NCBI RefSeq assembly: GCF_900111965.1
Contig: NZ_FOJT01000005.1
Span: forward strand, 62,001-126,000
Reading direction: 5' to 3'
DNA: 64,000 nt
Source of the DNA: Flavobacterium swingsii
GTDB taxonomy: Bacteria > Bacteroidota > Bacteroidia > Flavobacteriales > Flavobacteriaceae
This document shows positions 26,272-35,901 of the stretch, piece by piece (positions within the stretch are counted from its first letter, which is position 1; each line of letters begins with the position of its first letter). A program made the position numbers and the translations under genes. The notes below the pieces were generated by a model that ran no database searches, was not told the DNA's origin, and saw nothing but the letters and a program-made list of their open reading frames with translations.

Positions 26272-28716
26272 ATGCTCGATACTAAAGATTTTTCATTTTT
26301 TGAAGCACAAAATAATTTCGATTTCAAAGCCTTTTTTACAAAAATATTAGGTCATTGGAACTGGTTTCTTGTGAGTTTAATAATAGCTTTTACAATTGCA
26401 TATCAAGTAAATGTAAGAAAAGAAAAAATATACGGAATTTCTACAACCATTGCTTACAAGGAAGAAAATAATCCTTTTTTTACGGCAAATACAAGTTTGG
26501 TTTTCAATTGGGGAGGAACATCAGATCAGGTGCAAACCCTCACGACAACTATAAAATCTCGTTCTCATAACGAAAGGGTTGTAAAAGAATTAAATTATTA
26601 CATAGAATATTTACGTCAAGGAAAATATAATATACAAGACGCTTATGGCGAAGTTCCTTTTTATGTAAATATCAATAAAAACCTTCCGCAACTTGCTGGC
26701 CAACTAATCAATATAAAATTTATTAGCCCAAACGAATACGAAATATCTATAAATTTTGAAGAACCAAGTGTTTCTTTGATGAATTATACAACAGAGAAGT
26801 CAAGTAATACAAATGTTCAGATAGGAGAATTCAAAAAACGTTACAAAATTGGAGAGCAAGTTTCGTTGCCGTTTTTGCATTGGAAGTTAGAACTAACAGA
26901 CAATCCAGGTTATTACGAAGGTTCTAGTCATATGGTTAGATTTGCCGATTTTAATGGTGTGGTTGAAACCTATAAAAATTTAGAAATCAAAACCGATGCC
27001 AAAGGTGGTGCAATCATAGATCTCGATTTACAAGGAACAAATAAAGCCCGAATGGTCGATTATTTGAACGGAACAATTTCCGTTTTAATGAACAGACAAT
27101 TGGAAGCTAAAAATCAGTTTGCGACCAACACAATTCGATTTATAGACAGCACACTTGTTGCCATGGAAGGTCAGTTAAAAGATACCGAAAACGAGTTGAA
27201 AGATTTTAGCAGAGATAAAAATATTTTTGAAGTAGAGTTAGGCGGGGAAAAATTTACCGACCAGATAACAAGTCTAGATGTTGAAAAAGATTTAATAAAC
27301 AGAAAAATTGCATACTATAACTCACTAAAATCTTATTTAGTAAATAGTGTCGATTATTCTAAGCTTCCAGCTCCGTCTGTTGCCGGAATAGATGATCCGA
27401 ATATCATTTCAAATGTGTCAAAATTAACATCGCTATCGGCAGAACGTGCAGAAATGTCTTATGCTGTAAAAAACGACAAAAAATTTAAAGATTTCGACAT
27501 TCAAATGGACGCTTTAAAAAGAGTCTTGCTCGAAAACATTTCGTCTGCAAAAGCTTCAATTCAATATGATTTGGCTGTTGTTAATAAGAAATTAGGATTG
27601 GCCGAAAATACTATTAAAAAATTACCAGGACAACAACAAGAATTGGTGAAAATTAATAGAAAATATGATTTAAATAAAAGCGTTTACAACTCATTTCTTG
27701 AGAAACGAAGTGAAGCAGATATTGTAAGAGCCGCAAATTTATCAGACATACAAGTTATAGATCCTGCAAAAGATACTGGTGGTGGCTTATTAGGTCCAAA
27801 AACAAATGTAAATTATGTTTTGGCTTTATTTTTAGGGTTACTAATCCCTTTAATGATGGTATTTGGAGTTACTATAATTGATAATACAATTAAAAACACA
27901 GAAGAAATAACGAAATTAACCAAAATTCCAGTTTTAGGAGTAGTAGGTAAAAAGAATACCAAAAGTAATTTAGCAGTATTCGAAAAACCCAAATCAGGAC
28001 TTGCCGAGAGTTTTAGAGCCGTAAGATCATCATTACAATTTTTGTACAAAAAACAACAAGCAGGAGCAAAAACATTAATGCTTACTTCTTCTATAAGTGG
28101 AGAAGGGAAAACTTTTTGTTCTATAAATATTGCAACAGTTTTTGCATTAAGCGAAAAGAAAACAGTAATCGTTGGGCTCGATTTAAGAAAACCTAAGATT
28201 TTTAAAGATTTTCATGTAGAAAATACGATTGGTGCTGTAAATTACTTAATAGGACAAAAAACACTCGAAGAAATTACGCAAAAAACATCAATTCCTTTTT
28301 TAGATTTTATTTCATCAGGACCAGTTCCGCCAAATCCAGCAGAGTTAATTATGGGAGAAAGTATGAAAGAAATGCTAGATGAATTGAAGAAAAAATACGA
28401 TTATATAATTCTAGATACACCACCAGTAGGTTTGGTTTCCGACGCTTTAGAGCTAACACCTTATTGTGACGCTACATTATATATTGTGAGACAAAACGTG
28501 ACTAAAAAAGACATGCTAACTTTGGTTAATAATAAGCACAAACGAGGTGAGCTAAGTAATATTAGTATTGTTTTTAATGGTTTCGAAAATAAAGCAAAAT
28601 ACGGTTATGAATACGGTTATGGTTACGGTTACGGAACTTATGCAGATGGTTATCACGAAGTAGAGAAACCAGTTAATCCGATTATGGATTTTGTAAAAAA
28701 AACATTCAAAAAATAA
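26272..28716 (+). CDS. wzc: Polysaccharide co-polymerase and tyrosine autokinase, Wzc-like (first copy)
   Basis: Inner-membrane protein that controls polymerisation and export through cycles of tyrosine phosphorylation. The 814-residue product has an N-terminal Wzz domain with a membrane helix near residue 30-48, a long coiled-coil periplasmic part with a GNVR-type region (KLPGQQQELVKINRKYDLNK), and a second helix near 515-535. The cytoplasmic BY-kinase has Walker A (SSISGEGKTF), A' (VIVGLDLRKPK) and B (YIILDTPPVGLVSD). The tail is a cluster of eight tyrosines between residues 775 and 795 (YGYEYGYGYGYG and beyond), the autophosphorylation sites. Confidence 0.95.
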   Translation: MLDTKDFSFFEAQNNFDFKAFFTKILGHWNWFLVSLIIAFTIAYQVNVRKEKIYGISTTIAYKEENNPFFTANTSLVFNWGGTSDQVQTLTTTIKSRSHNERVVKELNYYIEYLRQGKYNIQDAYGEVPFYVNINKNLPQLAGQLINIKFISPNEYEISINFEEPSVSLMNYTTEKSSNTNVQIGEFKKRYKIGEQVSLPFLHWKLELTDNPGYYEGSSHMVRFADFNGVVETYKNLEIKTDAKGGAIIDLDLQGTNKARMVDYLNGTISVLMNRQLEAKNQFATNTIRFIDSTLVAMEGQLKDTENELKDFSRDKNIFEVELGGEKFTDQITSLDVEKDLINRKIAYYNSLKSYLVNSVDYSKLPAPSVAGIDDPNIISNVSKLTSLSAERAEMSYAVKNDKKFKDFDIQMDALKRVLLENISSAKASIQYDLAVVNKKLGLAENTIKKLPGQQQELVKINRKYDLNKSVYNSFLEKRSEADIVRAANLSDIQVIDPAKDTGGGLLGPKTNVNYVLALFLGLLIPLMMVFGVTIIDNTIKNTEEITKLTKIPVLGVVGKKNTKSNLAVFEKPKSGLAESFRAVRSSLQFLYKKQQAGAKTLMLTSSISGEGKTFCSINIATVFALSEKKTVIVGLDLRKPKIFKDFHVENTIGAVNYLIGQKTLEEITQKTSIPFLDFISSGPVPPNPAELIMGESMKEMLDELKKKYDYIILDTPPVGLVSDALELTPYCDATLYIVRQNVTKKDMLTLVNNKHKRGELSNISIVFNGFENKAKYGYEYGYGYGYGTYADGYHEVEKPVNPIMDFVKKTFKK

Positions 28717-28718
28717 CG

Positions 28719-29699
28719 ATGCAATCATCAAAATTTAAAATACTTATAACAGGTGGAGCTGGGTTTATAGGCTCTAACTCGTGCGAATATTTTTTAGACA
28801 AAGGGCATAATGTCGTTTGTCTAGATAATTTTTCGACGGGACATCGTTATAATATTGAGAATTTGTTGCATAATGAAAATTTCACATTAATAGAAGGCGA
28901 TATCCGCAATTATTCCGATTGTCAGAAAGCATTGGTTGGGGTAGATTATGTATTGCATCAAGCAGCATTGGGTTCAGTCCCAAGATCTATTTCAGATCCA
29001 ATTACGACTAATGATGTTAATGTTTCCGGGTTTCTGAATATGTTATCAGCATCCAAAGAAGCGAATGTAAAGAGATTTATATATGCGGCAAGTTCATCAA
29101 CTTACGGAGATTCTGAATCTTTGCCAAAAGTAGAAGATATTATTGGTAAACCACTTTCGCCTTACGCCATTACAAAATATGTAAACGAATTGTATGCCGA
29201 TATTTTTAGTAAAACATACGGAATTGAAACCATTGGTTTAAGATATTTTAATGTTTTTGGAAGAAAACAAGATCCAAAAGGAGCTTATGCGGCAGTAATT
29301 CCGAAATTTGTTCAGCAATTTATGAATTATGAAAGTCCTGTGATAAACGGAGACGGAAATTATTCTCGCGATTTTACCTACATCGATAATGTGATTCAAA
29401 TGAATGAATTGGCCATGTTTACTCAAAATCCAGAAGCTATAAATACCGTTTTTAATACTGCTTTTGGAGATAGAACAACATTAAACGATTTAATAAAAAA
29501 ACTACAATTTGAATTAGCACAATTTGATTCGAAAATTGCCGATGTAAAAATAATTTACGGACCAAATCGTGCAGGCGATATTCCGCATTCGTTGGCAAGT
29601 ATCGATAAAGCGAAGAGGCTGTTAGATTACAACCCAAAATTCTCTATGAAAGACGGACTTAAAGAATCTGTAAAATGGTATTGGGGGAATTTAAAATAA
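28719..29699 (+). CDS. NAD-dependent UDP-sugar C4-epimerase, WbpP/TviC type
   Basis: SDR enzyme likely interconverting UDP-GlcNAc and UDP-GalNAc (or their uronic acids). The 326-residue product has the NAD motif [11 protein letters not shown] at about residue 9, the [11 protein letters not shown]er block, catalytic [12 protein letters not shown] (YxxxK), and [20 protein letters not shown], a stretch typical of WbpP/TviC proteins. The neighbouring 6-dehydrogenase (29722) makes a UDP-GalNAcA or GlcNAcA route likely. Two bases after wzc. Confidence 0.9.
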   Translation: MQSSKFKILITGGAGFIGSNSCEYFLDKGHNVVCLDNFSTGHRYNIENLLHNENFTLIEGDIRNYSDCQKALVGVDYVLHQAALGSVPRSISDPITTNDVNVSGFLNMLSASKEANVKRFIYAASSSTYGDSESLPKVEDIIGKPLSPYAITKYVNELYADIFSKTYGIETIGLRYFNVFGRKQDPKGAYAAVIPKFVQQFMNYESPVINGDGNYSRDFTYIDNVIQMNELAMFTQNPEAINTVFNTAFGDRTTLNDLIKKLQFELAQFDSKIADVKIIYGPNRAGDIPHSLASIDKAKRLLDYNPKFSMKDGLKESVKWYWGNLK

Positions 29700-29721
29700 A
29701 ATAATAGTTAGATTAAGTAGC

Positions 29722-30993
29722 ATGAAAATAGCGGTAATAGGATTAGGATATGTTGGTTTGCCATTAGCAAGATTATTTGCTACAAAATATGATGTGATAG
29801 GTTTTGATATCAATATTAAAAGAGTTTCTGAACTTAATTCTGGTTTAGATAATACTTTAGAAATTAGTGAAGACTTATTGAAATCTGTTTTAAAAACTGG
29901 AAACACCAACAAAAATGGTCTGCTTTGTTCTACTAATATTGAAGATATAAAAGATTGTAATTATTATATTGTTACCGTTCCTACACCAGTCGATAAAAAC
30001 AACAAACCAGACTTAACACCATTGTATAAATCGAGTGAAACTGTTGGTAAAGTATTAAAAAAAGGAGATATTGTTGTCTACGAATCTACTGTTTACCCTG
30101 GTGTTACCGAAGAAGAATGTGTACCTGTTTTAGAAAAAGTAAGTGGATTAAAATTTAATATCGATTTCTTTGCAGGATATTCTCCAGAACGCATCAATCC
30201 AGGTGATAAAGAACATACAGTCGAAAAAATCCTAAAAGTAACCTCAGGTTCAACACCAGAAATTGGAATAAAAGTAAACGAATTATATAAATCGGTAATT
30301 ACGGCAGGAACACATTTGGCTCCAACCATTAGAGTTGCTGAAGCGGCTAAAGTGATTGAAAATTCACAACGCGATATCAACATTGCTTTTGTAAACGAAT
30401 TGGCAAAAATATTTAATGTTTTAGGAATAGATACCCAAGATGTTTTAGAAGCGGCTGGTACTAAATGGAATTTTTTACCATTCAAACCAGGATTAGTCGG
30501 AGGGCATTGCATAGGTGTCGATCCGTATTATTTGGCTCAAAAAGCACAAGAAATGGGTTACCATCCAGAAATTATTTTAGCGGGAAGACGACTTAATGAT
30601 AGTATGGGAGAATACGTGGCTTCGCAAGTGGTAAAGCTTATGAGTAAAAAGGAAATTACTATCAATAATGCCGAATTGTTAATGTTAGGAATTGCTTTCA
30701 AAGAAAATTGCCCTGATGTCAGAAATACAAAAATTGTAGATGTCATTTCCTCATTAAAAGAATACGGAATAAACGTTACCATATATGATCCTTGGGTAAA
30801 TCCAGCGGAAGTTTCTCATGAGTATAGTTTGAAAACAACAAGAGAATTACCATCAACTAAATTTGATGCTATAATTTTAGGTGTTGCACACAACGAGTTC
30901 TTGTCTTTAGATTTTAAATCTTTACAAAAAGAAAATTCAATATTATATGATGTTAAAGGGATTTTAGGCAATCATGTCGATGGAAAACTTTAA
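29722..30993 (+). CDS. UDP-N-acetyl-hexosamine 6-dehydrogenase, WbpO/TviB/WbpA type
   Basis: Oxidises C6 of a UDP-HexNAc in two NAD-dependent steps to the uronic acid. The 423-residue product has the Rossmann motif [14 protein letters not shown], the [12 protein letters not shown] loop, [10 protein letters not shown], and the catalytic Cys in [14 protein letters not shown] near residue 260. The C-terminal UDP-binding domain has [15 protein letters not shown]. Distinct from the UDP-glucose dehydrogenase that follows; together with the upstream epimerase it probably makes UDP-GalNAcA. Confidence 0.93.
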   Translation: MKIAVIGLGYVGLPLARLFATKYDVIGFDINIKRVSELNSGLDNTLEISEDLLKSVLKTGNTNKNGLLCSTNIEDIKDCNYYIVTVPTPVDKNNKPDLTPLYKSSETVGKVLKKGDIVVYESTVYPGVTEEECVPVLEKVSGLKFNIDFFAGYSPERINPGDKEHTVEKILKVTSGSTPEIGIKVNELYKSVITAGTHLAPTIRVAEAAKVIENSQRDINIAFVNELAKIFNVLGIDTQDVLEAAGTKWNFLPFKPGLVGGHCIGVDPYYLAQKAQEMGYHPEIILAGRRLNDSMGEYVASQVVKLMSKKEITINNAELLMLGIAFKENCPDVRNTKIVDVISSLKEYGINVTIYDPWVNPAEVSHEYSLKTTRELPSTKFDAIILGVAHNEFLSLDFKSLQKENSILYDVKGILGNHVDGKL

Positions 30994-31024
30994 TTTTGTA
31001 AAATTTTTATAATAATTTCATTAC

Positions 31025-32401
31025 ATGAAAATAAATTCTATTTGTTGTATCGGAGCAGGTTATGTAGGAGGTCCTACTATGGCTGTGATTGCACAAAAAT
31101 GTCCCCATATAAAAGTTACAGTTGTCGATTTAAATGAGTCGAGAATTGCCGATTGGAATGATGCTAATTTAGAAAATTTACCAGTTTACGAACCAGGATT
31201 AGATGCCGTGGTTGCCGAAGCTCGTGGTAGAAACTTATTTTTTTCGACAGATGTTGACAAAGCTATAGATGAAGCCCAAATGATATTTATTTCGGTAAAT
31301 ACGCCCACTAAAAATTACGGAGCAGGAAAAGGAATGGCTGCCGATTTGAAATATATCGAATTGTGTGCCCGTCAAATTGCCCGTGTTTCTAAACAAGATA
31401 AAATCGTTGTCGAAAAATCGACTTTGCCAGTTCGTACTGCTGAAGCTATCAAAAACATATTAGATCATACAGGAAATGGGGTTCAATTTCAAATATTATC
31501 CAACCCAGAATTTCTAGCAGAAGGAACTGCGGTACAAGATTTGCACAATCCTGACCGAGTACTTATTGGAGGTGAAGATAAAGATGCAATCAAATCTTTA
31601 GTCGATATTTATGCAAATTGGGTTCCTGCGGAAAAAATATTAACTACAAATGTTTGGTCATCAGAATTGTCTAAACTAACAGCCAATGCTTTTTTAGCAC
31701 AAAGAGTTTCCTCGATAAATGCTATTTCTGAATTGTGCGAAAAAACAGGTGCCGATGTTTCAGAAGTATCAAAAGCCATTGGTATGGATGTCCGAATTGG
31801 GTCTAAATTTCTGAAAGCCTCAGTGGGTTTTGGCGGTTCTTGTTTTCAAAAAGATATTTTAAATCTAGTTTATATTGCAAAATCGTATGGTTTACATGAA
31901 GTTGCCGATTACTGGGAGCAAGTAGTAATTATGAATGACCATCAGAAAAATCGTTTTTCTAGAAATATTGTGCAAACTTTATATAATACCATTTCGGGAA
32001 AAAAAATAACGCTTTTGGGTTGGGCTTTCAAGAAAGATACCAATGATACAAGGGAATCTGCGGCTATAAATATTGCTCAGAATCTCATTGCAGAACAAGC
32101 AAAAATTGCTGTTTATGACCCTAAAGTTTCTGAAAAGCAAATAAAAGAGGATTTAATCAGTTTAGACGAAAATCAACTTAAATTAATACAGGTAAATCAA
32201 GATCCATACGAAGCTTGTCATAATTCCCATGCCATTGCAGTCTTGACCGAATGGGACGAATTTAATACTTATGATTGGCAAAAAATATACAATAATATGC
32301 TAAAACCTGCATTTATTTTCGATGGAAGAAATCTTTTAGACAAAAAACAAATGACAAAAATAGGATTTACTTATATTGCAGTAGGAAGTTCAAATTTATA
32401 A
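31025..32401 (+). CDS. ugd: UDP-glucose 6-dehydrogenase
   Basis: Makes UDP-glucuronate for polysaccharide synthesis. The 458-residue length and motifs resemble the eukaryote-like Ugd: [48 protein letters not shown]-like DRVLIGGED, and the catalytic Cys in [11 protein letters not shown] near residue 275. The last part carries [18 protein letters not shown]. It follows the HexNAc dehydrogenase by 31 bases, giving the locus two different uronic acid routes. Confidence 0.95.
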   Translation: MKINSICCIGAGYVGGPTMAVIAQKCPHIKVTVVDLNESRIADWNDANLENLPVYEPGLDAVVAEARGRNLFFSTDVDKAIDEAQMIFISVNTPTKNYGAGKGMAADLKYIELCARQIARVSKQDKIVVEKSTLPVRTAEAIKNILDHTGNGVQFQILSNPEFLAEGTAVQDLHNPDRVLIGGEDKDAIKSLVDIYANWVPAEKILTTNVWSSELSKLTANAFLAQRVSSINAISELCEKTGADVSEVSKAIGMDVRIGSKFLKASVGFGGSCFQKDILNLVYIAKSYGLHEVADYWEQVVIMNDHQKNRFSRNIVQTLYNTISGKKITLLGWAFKKDTNDTRESAAINIAQNLIAEQAKIAVYDPKVSEKQIKEDLISLDENQLKLIQVNQDPYEACHNSHAIAVLTEWDEFNTYDWQKIYNNMLKPAFIFDGRNLLDKKQMTKIGFTYIAVGSSNL

Positions 32402-32405
32402 AAAA

Positions 32406-33452
32406 ATGAAAAACATATTAATTACAGGAGGAGCAGGATTTATAGGTTCGCACGTTGTTAGAAGATTTGTGCAAAATTATCCAAATTATCATATTTATAA
32501 TTTAGATGCTTTGACATATGCAGGGAATTTAGAGAATATAAAAGATATCGAAAACGAATCAAATTATACTTTCGTAAAAGGAGATATTGTCGACGAAAGT
32601 TTTATAAATGAATTGTTTGCCAAATATAATTTTGAAGGTGTTTTGCATCTTGCTGCCGAATCTCACGTAGACCGTTCTATCGAAGATCCGTTGTCGTTTG
32701 TAAAAACAAATGTGATAGGTACGATGAATTTGTTAAATGCAGCTCGAAAACTTTGGAAAGATAATATGGAAGGCAAACGCTTTTATCATATTTCAACCGA
32801 TGAGGTTTATGGTTCACTTGGAGCAGAAGGTTTGTTTACCGAAACAACTTCTTATGACCCGAATTCACCGTATTCAGCATCAAAAGCGAGTTCGGATCAC
32901 TTTGTGAGAGCTTACGGTGAAACGTATGGTTTGCCTTATGTTTTAACCAATTGTTCTAATAATTATGGACCTTTTCATTTTCCTGAAAAGTTAATCCCAT
33001 TGTTCATTAATAATATCATCAATAACAAACCATTGCCTGTATATGGCGACGGAAATTACACTCGTGATTGGTTGTTCGTTAAAGATCATGCCATTGCGAT
33101 TGACTTGGTTTTTCACGAAGGAAAAAATCACGAAACCTATAATATTGGCGGTTTCAACGAATGGAAAAATATCGATTTAGTGAAGTTACTTTGCAAAGTA
33201 ATGGACGAAAAATTAGGTCGTTCAGAAGGCGAATCATCAAAATTAATCACTTACGTAAAAGACCGTCCGGGTCACGATTTACGTTATGCAATTGATGCTT
33301 CCAAAATCAATACCGAATTGGGTTGGAAACCAACCGTAACTTTTGAAGAAGGATTAGAACAAACCATCGATTGGTATTTAAGTAATACCGATTGGTTAAA
33401 CAATGTGACTTCGGGAGAGTACGCCAACTACTATAAGAAACAATATAATTAG
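32406..33452 (+). CDS. rfbB: dTDP-glucose 4,6-dehydratase
   Basis: Second step of dTDP-deoxysugar synthesis, giving dTDP-4-keto-6-deoxyglucose. The 348-residue product has [16 protein letters not shown] at the start, LAAESHVDRSIEDP, HISTDEVYGSLG, catalytic PYSASKASSDHFVRAY (YxxxK), and NNYGPFHFPEKLIPL. It precedes rfbA, but rfbC and rfbD are not in the window, so the final sugar is not simply predicted to be L-rhamnose. A 93-base gap with a hairpin separates it from rfbA. Confidence 0.95.
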   Translation: MKNILITGGAGFIGSHVVRRFVQNYPNYHIYNLDALTYAGNLENIKDIENESNYTFVKGDIVDESFINELFAKYNFEGVLHLAAESHVDRSIEDPLSFVKTNVIGTMNLLNAARKLWKDNMEGKRFYHISTDEVYGSLGAEGLFTETTSYDPNSPYSASKASSDHFVRAYGETYGLPYVLTNCSNNYGPFHFPEKLIPLFINNIINNKPLPVYGDGNYTRDWLFVKDHAIAIDLVFHEGKNHETYNIGGFNEWKNIDLVKLLCKVMDEKLGRSEGESSKLITYVKDRPGHDLRYAIDASKINTELGWKPTVTFEEGLEQTIDWYLSNTDWLNNVTSGEYANYYKKQYN

Positions 33453-33460
33453 ACTAGCTT

Positions 33461-33516
33461 AGACTTCTTAGGTTTTTAGACCATTTAAGCATGGAACCCA
33501 AAAATCTAAGAAGTCT
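33461..33516 (+). promoter_or_regulatory. Long hairpin between rfbB and rfbA
   Basis: 33461-33477 (agacttcttaggttttt) pairs with 33500-33516 over 17 bp, including one G-U pair. A small inner stem is ccat (33481-33484) with atgg (33491-33494). It starts 9 bases after the rfbB stop. It could attenuate or stabilise the operon RNA; no clean T tract follows, so a simple terminator is less likely. Confidence 0.6.
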
Positions 33517-33546
33517 AAAAATCTAAGAAATCTAAAAAACTAAAAA
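33500..33546 (+). repeat. 17-base tandem repeat ending at the rfbA start
   Basis: Two units, aaaaatctaagaagtct (33500-33516) and aaaaatctaagaaatct (33517-33533), differ by one base. A decayed third (from 33534) runs into the rfbA ATG at 33546. The first unit is also the right arm of the hairpin. Confidence 0.8.
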
Positions 33547-34418
33547 TGAAAGGAATAATATTAGCAGGAGGTTCTGGAACAAGATTGCACCCTTTGACGC
33601 AAGTGGTATCAAAACAATTGTTACCTATTTACGATAAACCAATGATTTACTATCCGCTATCGGTATTAATGTTAGCAGGAATAAAAGAAATTTTAATTAT
33701 TTCGACACCACAAGATTTGCCTAATTTCAAACGTTTGTTTGGAGATGGAAGCCAGATCGGATTGACGCTTTCTTATGTAGAGCAACCTTCACCAGACGGA
33801 TTAGCACAAGCATTTATATTAGGAGAAGATTTTATTGGAAATGACGATGTTTGTTTGGTTCTTGGCGATAATATTTTTTACGGAGCAGGATTGCAAACCT
33901 TACTAAATAATGCTGTAAATATTGTAACTGAGAAGAAAGAAGCTACTGTCTTTGGTTATTATGTAGATGATCCAGAGCGTTATGGTGTAGCCGAGTTTTC
34001 TGAAGACGGAAAAGTTTTGAGTATCGAAGAAAAACCAGAAAATCCGAAATCTAATTTTGCGGTTATTGGTTTGTATTTTTATCCAAATTCGGTAGTAAAT
34101 ATTGCTAAAAATGTAAAACCATCACATCGCGGTGAGTTAGAAATTACAACCGTAAATCAAGAGTATCTTGAAGATAAAAAACTAAATTTACAATTGATGG
34201 GTCGTGGATTCGCTTGGCTAGATACAGGAACGCATGAGTCACTAACCGAAGCCACCGAATTTGTCAAAGCAGTAGAAAAACGTACAGGGCTTAAAATAGC
34301 CTGTATCGAAGAAGTCGCTTATAGAAAAGGGTTTATAAACAAAGAACAATTTGCAGAAACAGCGACCAATTTAGGAAAAAGTAGCTATGCAGATTATTTG
34401 AGAAAAATAGCTAAATAA
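33546..34418 (+). CDS. rfbA: Glucose-1-phosphate thymidylyltransferase
   Basis: Makes dTDP-glucose from dTTP and glucose-1-phosphate. The 290-residue product has the nucleotidyltransferase signature [13 protein letters not shown] at the start, [28 protein letters not shown], and the metal-binding LGDNIFYG. Later family blocks are [15 protein letters not shown] and [12 protein letters not shown]. Normal length. The reversed order rfbB then rfbA is common in Bacteroidota loci. Confidence 0.96.
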   Translation: MKGIILAGGSGTRLHPLTQVVSKQLLPIYDKPMIYYPLSVLMLAGIKEILIISTPQDLPNFKRLFGDGSQIGLTLSYVEQPSPDGLAQAFILGEDFIGNDDVCLVLGDNIFYGAGLQTLLNNAVNIVTEKKEATVFGYYVDDPERYGVAEFSEDGKVLSIEEKPENPKSNFAVIGLYFYPNSVVNIAKNVKPSHRGELEITTVNQEYLEDKKLNLQLMGRGFAWLDTGTHESLTEATEFVKAVEKRTGLKIACIEEVAYRKGFINKEQFAETATNLGKSSYADYLRKIAK

Positions 34419-34436
34419 TAAAAAGAAGAACAAAAC

Positions 34437-35468
34437 ATGTTTAAAGATAAAATCCTTTTAATCACTGGCGGAACAGGTTCATTTGGAAATGCAGTTTTAC
34501 AACGATTTCTTCATACAGATCATTTTAAAGAAATTAGAATTTTTTCTCGAGATGAGAAGAAACAAGATGATATGCGCAATCAATTGAAAAACGATAAGTT
34601 AAAGTTTTATATTGGAGACGTTAGAGATTATAAAAGTATTGAAACTGCAATGCGTGGTGTAGATTATGTATTTCACGCTGCAGCCTTAAAGCAAGTGCCT
34701 TCTTGTGAGTTTTTCCCTATTGAAGCTACAAAAACTAATGTTTTTGGTACGCAAAATGTTATTGATGCAGCAATTGCTAGTAAAGTAAAAAAAGTAATTT
34801 GTTTAAGTACCGATAAAGCAGCTTACCCTATTAATGCTATGGGAATATCTAAAGCATTAATGGAAAAAGTAGCTATTGCAGCTTCTAGAAATGTTACCGA
34901 AACCACCGTTTGTCTGACACGTTACGGAAATGTAATGGCTTCCAGAGGTTCTGTTATTCCATTGTTTCTTAATCAAATTAAAAACAATGAAATTATTACT
35001 ATTACTGACCCTAAAATGACTCGTTTTTTAATGTCATTAGAAGAGGCAGTAGAATTAGTGCTATTCGCTTTCCAACATGGGAATTCAGGGGATTTATTCG
35101 TTAATAAAGCGCCTGCAGGAACTATAGGAGATTTGGCTCAAGCATTAAAGGATATTTGTAAATCAGATTGTGAAATAAAAATTATAGGAACTAGGCACGG
35201 TGAAAAACTCTATGAAACTCTATGTACTAGAGAAGAAATGGTGAAAGCGGAAGATATGGGCGATTTTTATCGCATTCCTGCAGATAACAGGGATTTAAAT
35301 TATGCGCAATATTACTCTGAAGGAGAACAAGACTTGTCTGAAGTAGATGATTATAATTCGCATAATACATCACAGCAAGATGTTGAAGGAATGAAACGAT
35401 TATTAATCAGCTTACCACTTATTAGAAAAGAAGTTTTTGGTGAAGATGTGATGCAATATCCAGGATAA
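34437..35468 (+). CDS. capE: UDP-GlcNAc 4,6-dehydratase/5-epimerase, CapE/FnlA type
   Basis: First step of UDP-N-acetyl-L-fucosamine synthesis. The 343-residue product shows the NADP motif ITGGTGSFGNAVLQRF, AALKQVPSCEFFP, and STDKAAYPINAMGISKALME, where MxxxK replaces the usual YxxxK as in this dehydratase family. It ends with the long C-terminal stretch typical of CapE (GEKLYETLCTREEM). The next genes include CapF- and CapG-type enzymes, which strongly supports the pathway. Confidence 0.92.
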   Translation: MFKDKILLITGGTGSFGNAVLQRFLHTDHFKEIRIFSRDEKKQDDMRNQLKNDKLKFYIGDVRDYKSIETAMRGVDYVFHAAALKQVPSCEFFPIEATKTNVFGTQNVIDAAIASKVKKVICLSTDKAAYPINAMGISKALMEKVAIAASRNVTETTVCLTRYGNVMASRGSVIPLFLNQIKNNEIITITDPKMTRFLMSLEEAVELVLFAFQHGNSGDLFVNKAPAGTIGDLAQALKDICKSDCEIKIIGTRHGEKLYETLCTREEMVKAEDMGDFYRIPADNRDLNYAQYYSEGEQDLSEVDDYNSHNTSQQDVEGMKRLLISLPLIRKEVFGEDVMQYPG

Positions 35469-35475
35469 AAGTAAT

Positions 35476-35892
35476 ATGATTCCTAAAATAATAAAAGGCA
35501 ATTTACATACAGATCAAAGAGGCAATTTGTTTTATAACAATAATTTTGATTTGTCGGCAATTAGGAGAATTTACATTATTGAAAATAAAAGTGTAGATTT
35601 TATAAGAGCTTGGCAAGGACATAAAATAGAACAACGCTGGTTTACTGCCACTAATGGTGCTTTTAAAATCAAATTAATTAAAATCGATAATTGGGAATCA
35701 GTTTCAACAGATTTAGAAGTAACAGAATTCAATTTAAAGGCTGAAAAATTAGATGTACTTCATGTTCCTTCTGGTTATGTTAGTAGCATTCAATCTTTAG
35801 AAAAAGAGTCAAAATTGCTCGTTATGTCAGATTATTTATTGGGAGAAATTCACGATGAATATCGTTTCGAAGCGGATTATTTTAAAAGTTAA
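35476..35892 (+). CDS. Small cupin sugar-epimerase/WxcM-like protein
   Basis: A 138-residue single-domain cupin-like protein: LHTDQRGNLFYNNNFDLSAI, then FIRAWQGHKIEQRWF near residues 47-58, and LHVPSGYVSSIQSLEKES. Its closest family by eye is the WxcM-like/FdtA-like group of nucleotide-sugar ketoisomerases and epimerases. It is inserted between CapE- and CapF-type genes, only 7 and 9 bases from each. It may assist C5/C3 epimerisation in FucNAc synthesis, or act on the dTDP-4-keto sugar made by RfbAB. Function is inferred. Confidence 0.75.
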   Translation: MIPKIIKGNLHTDQRGNLFYNNNFDLSAIRRIYIIENKSVDFIRAWQGHKIEQRWFTATNGAFKIKLIKIDNWESVSTDLEVTEFNLKAEKLDVLHVPSGYVSSIQSLEKESKLLVMSDYLLGEIHDEYRFEADYFKS

Positions 35893-35901
35893 AAAAGAAA
35901 T

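Noticed and set aside
28597..28650. Short DNA repeats of ggttatggttacgg type
   Set aside because: They encode the Tyr/Gly tail of the kinase, so coding constraint explains the repetition.
30093..30512. Minus-strand open frame of 139 codons inside the HexNAc dehydrogenase gene
   Set aside because: It is antisense to a strongly conserved enzyme, has no recognisable motif and no promoter; a by-product of codon use.
28719..32401. The two adjacent nucleotide-sugar dehydrogenases as a recent duplication
   Set aside because: Their active-site contexts ([11 protein letters not shown] against [11 protein letters not shown]) and lengths differ clearly, so they belong to separate old subfamilies.
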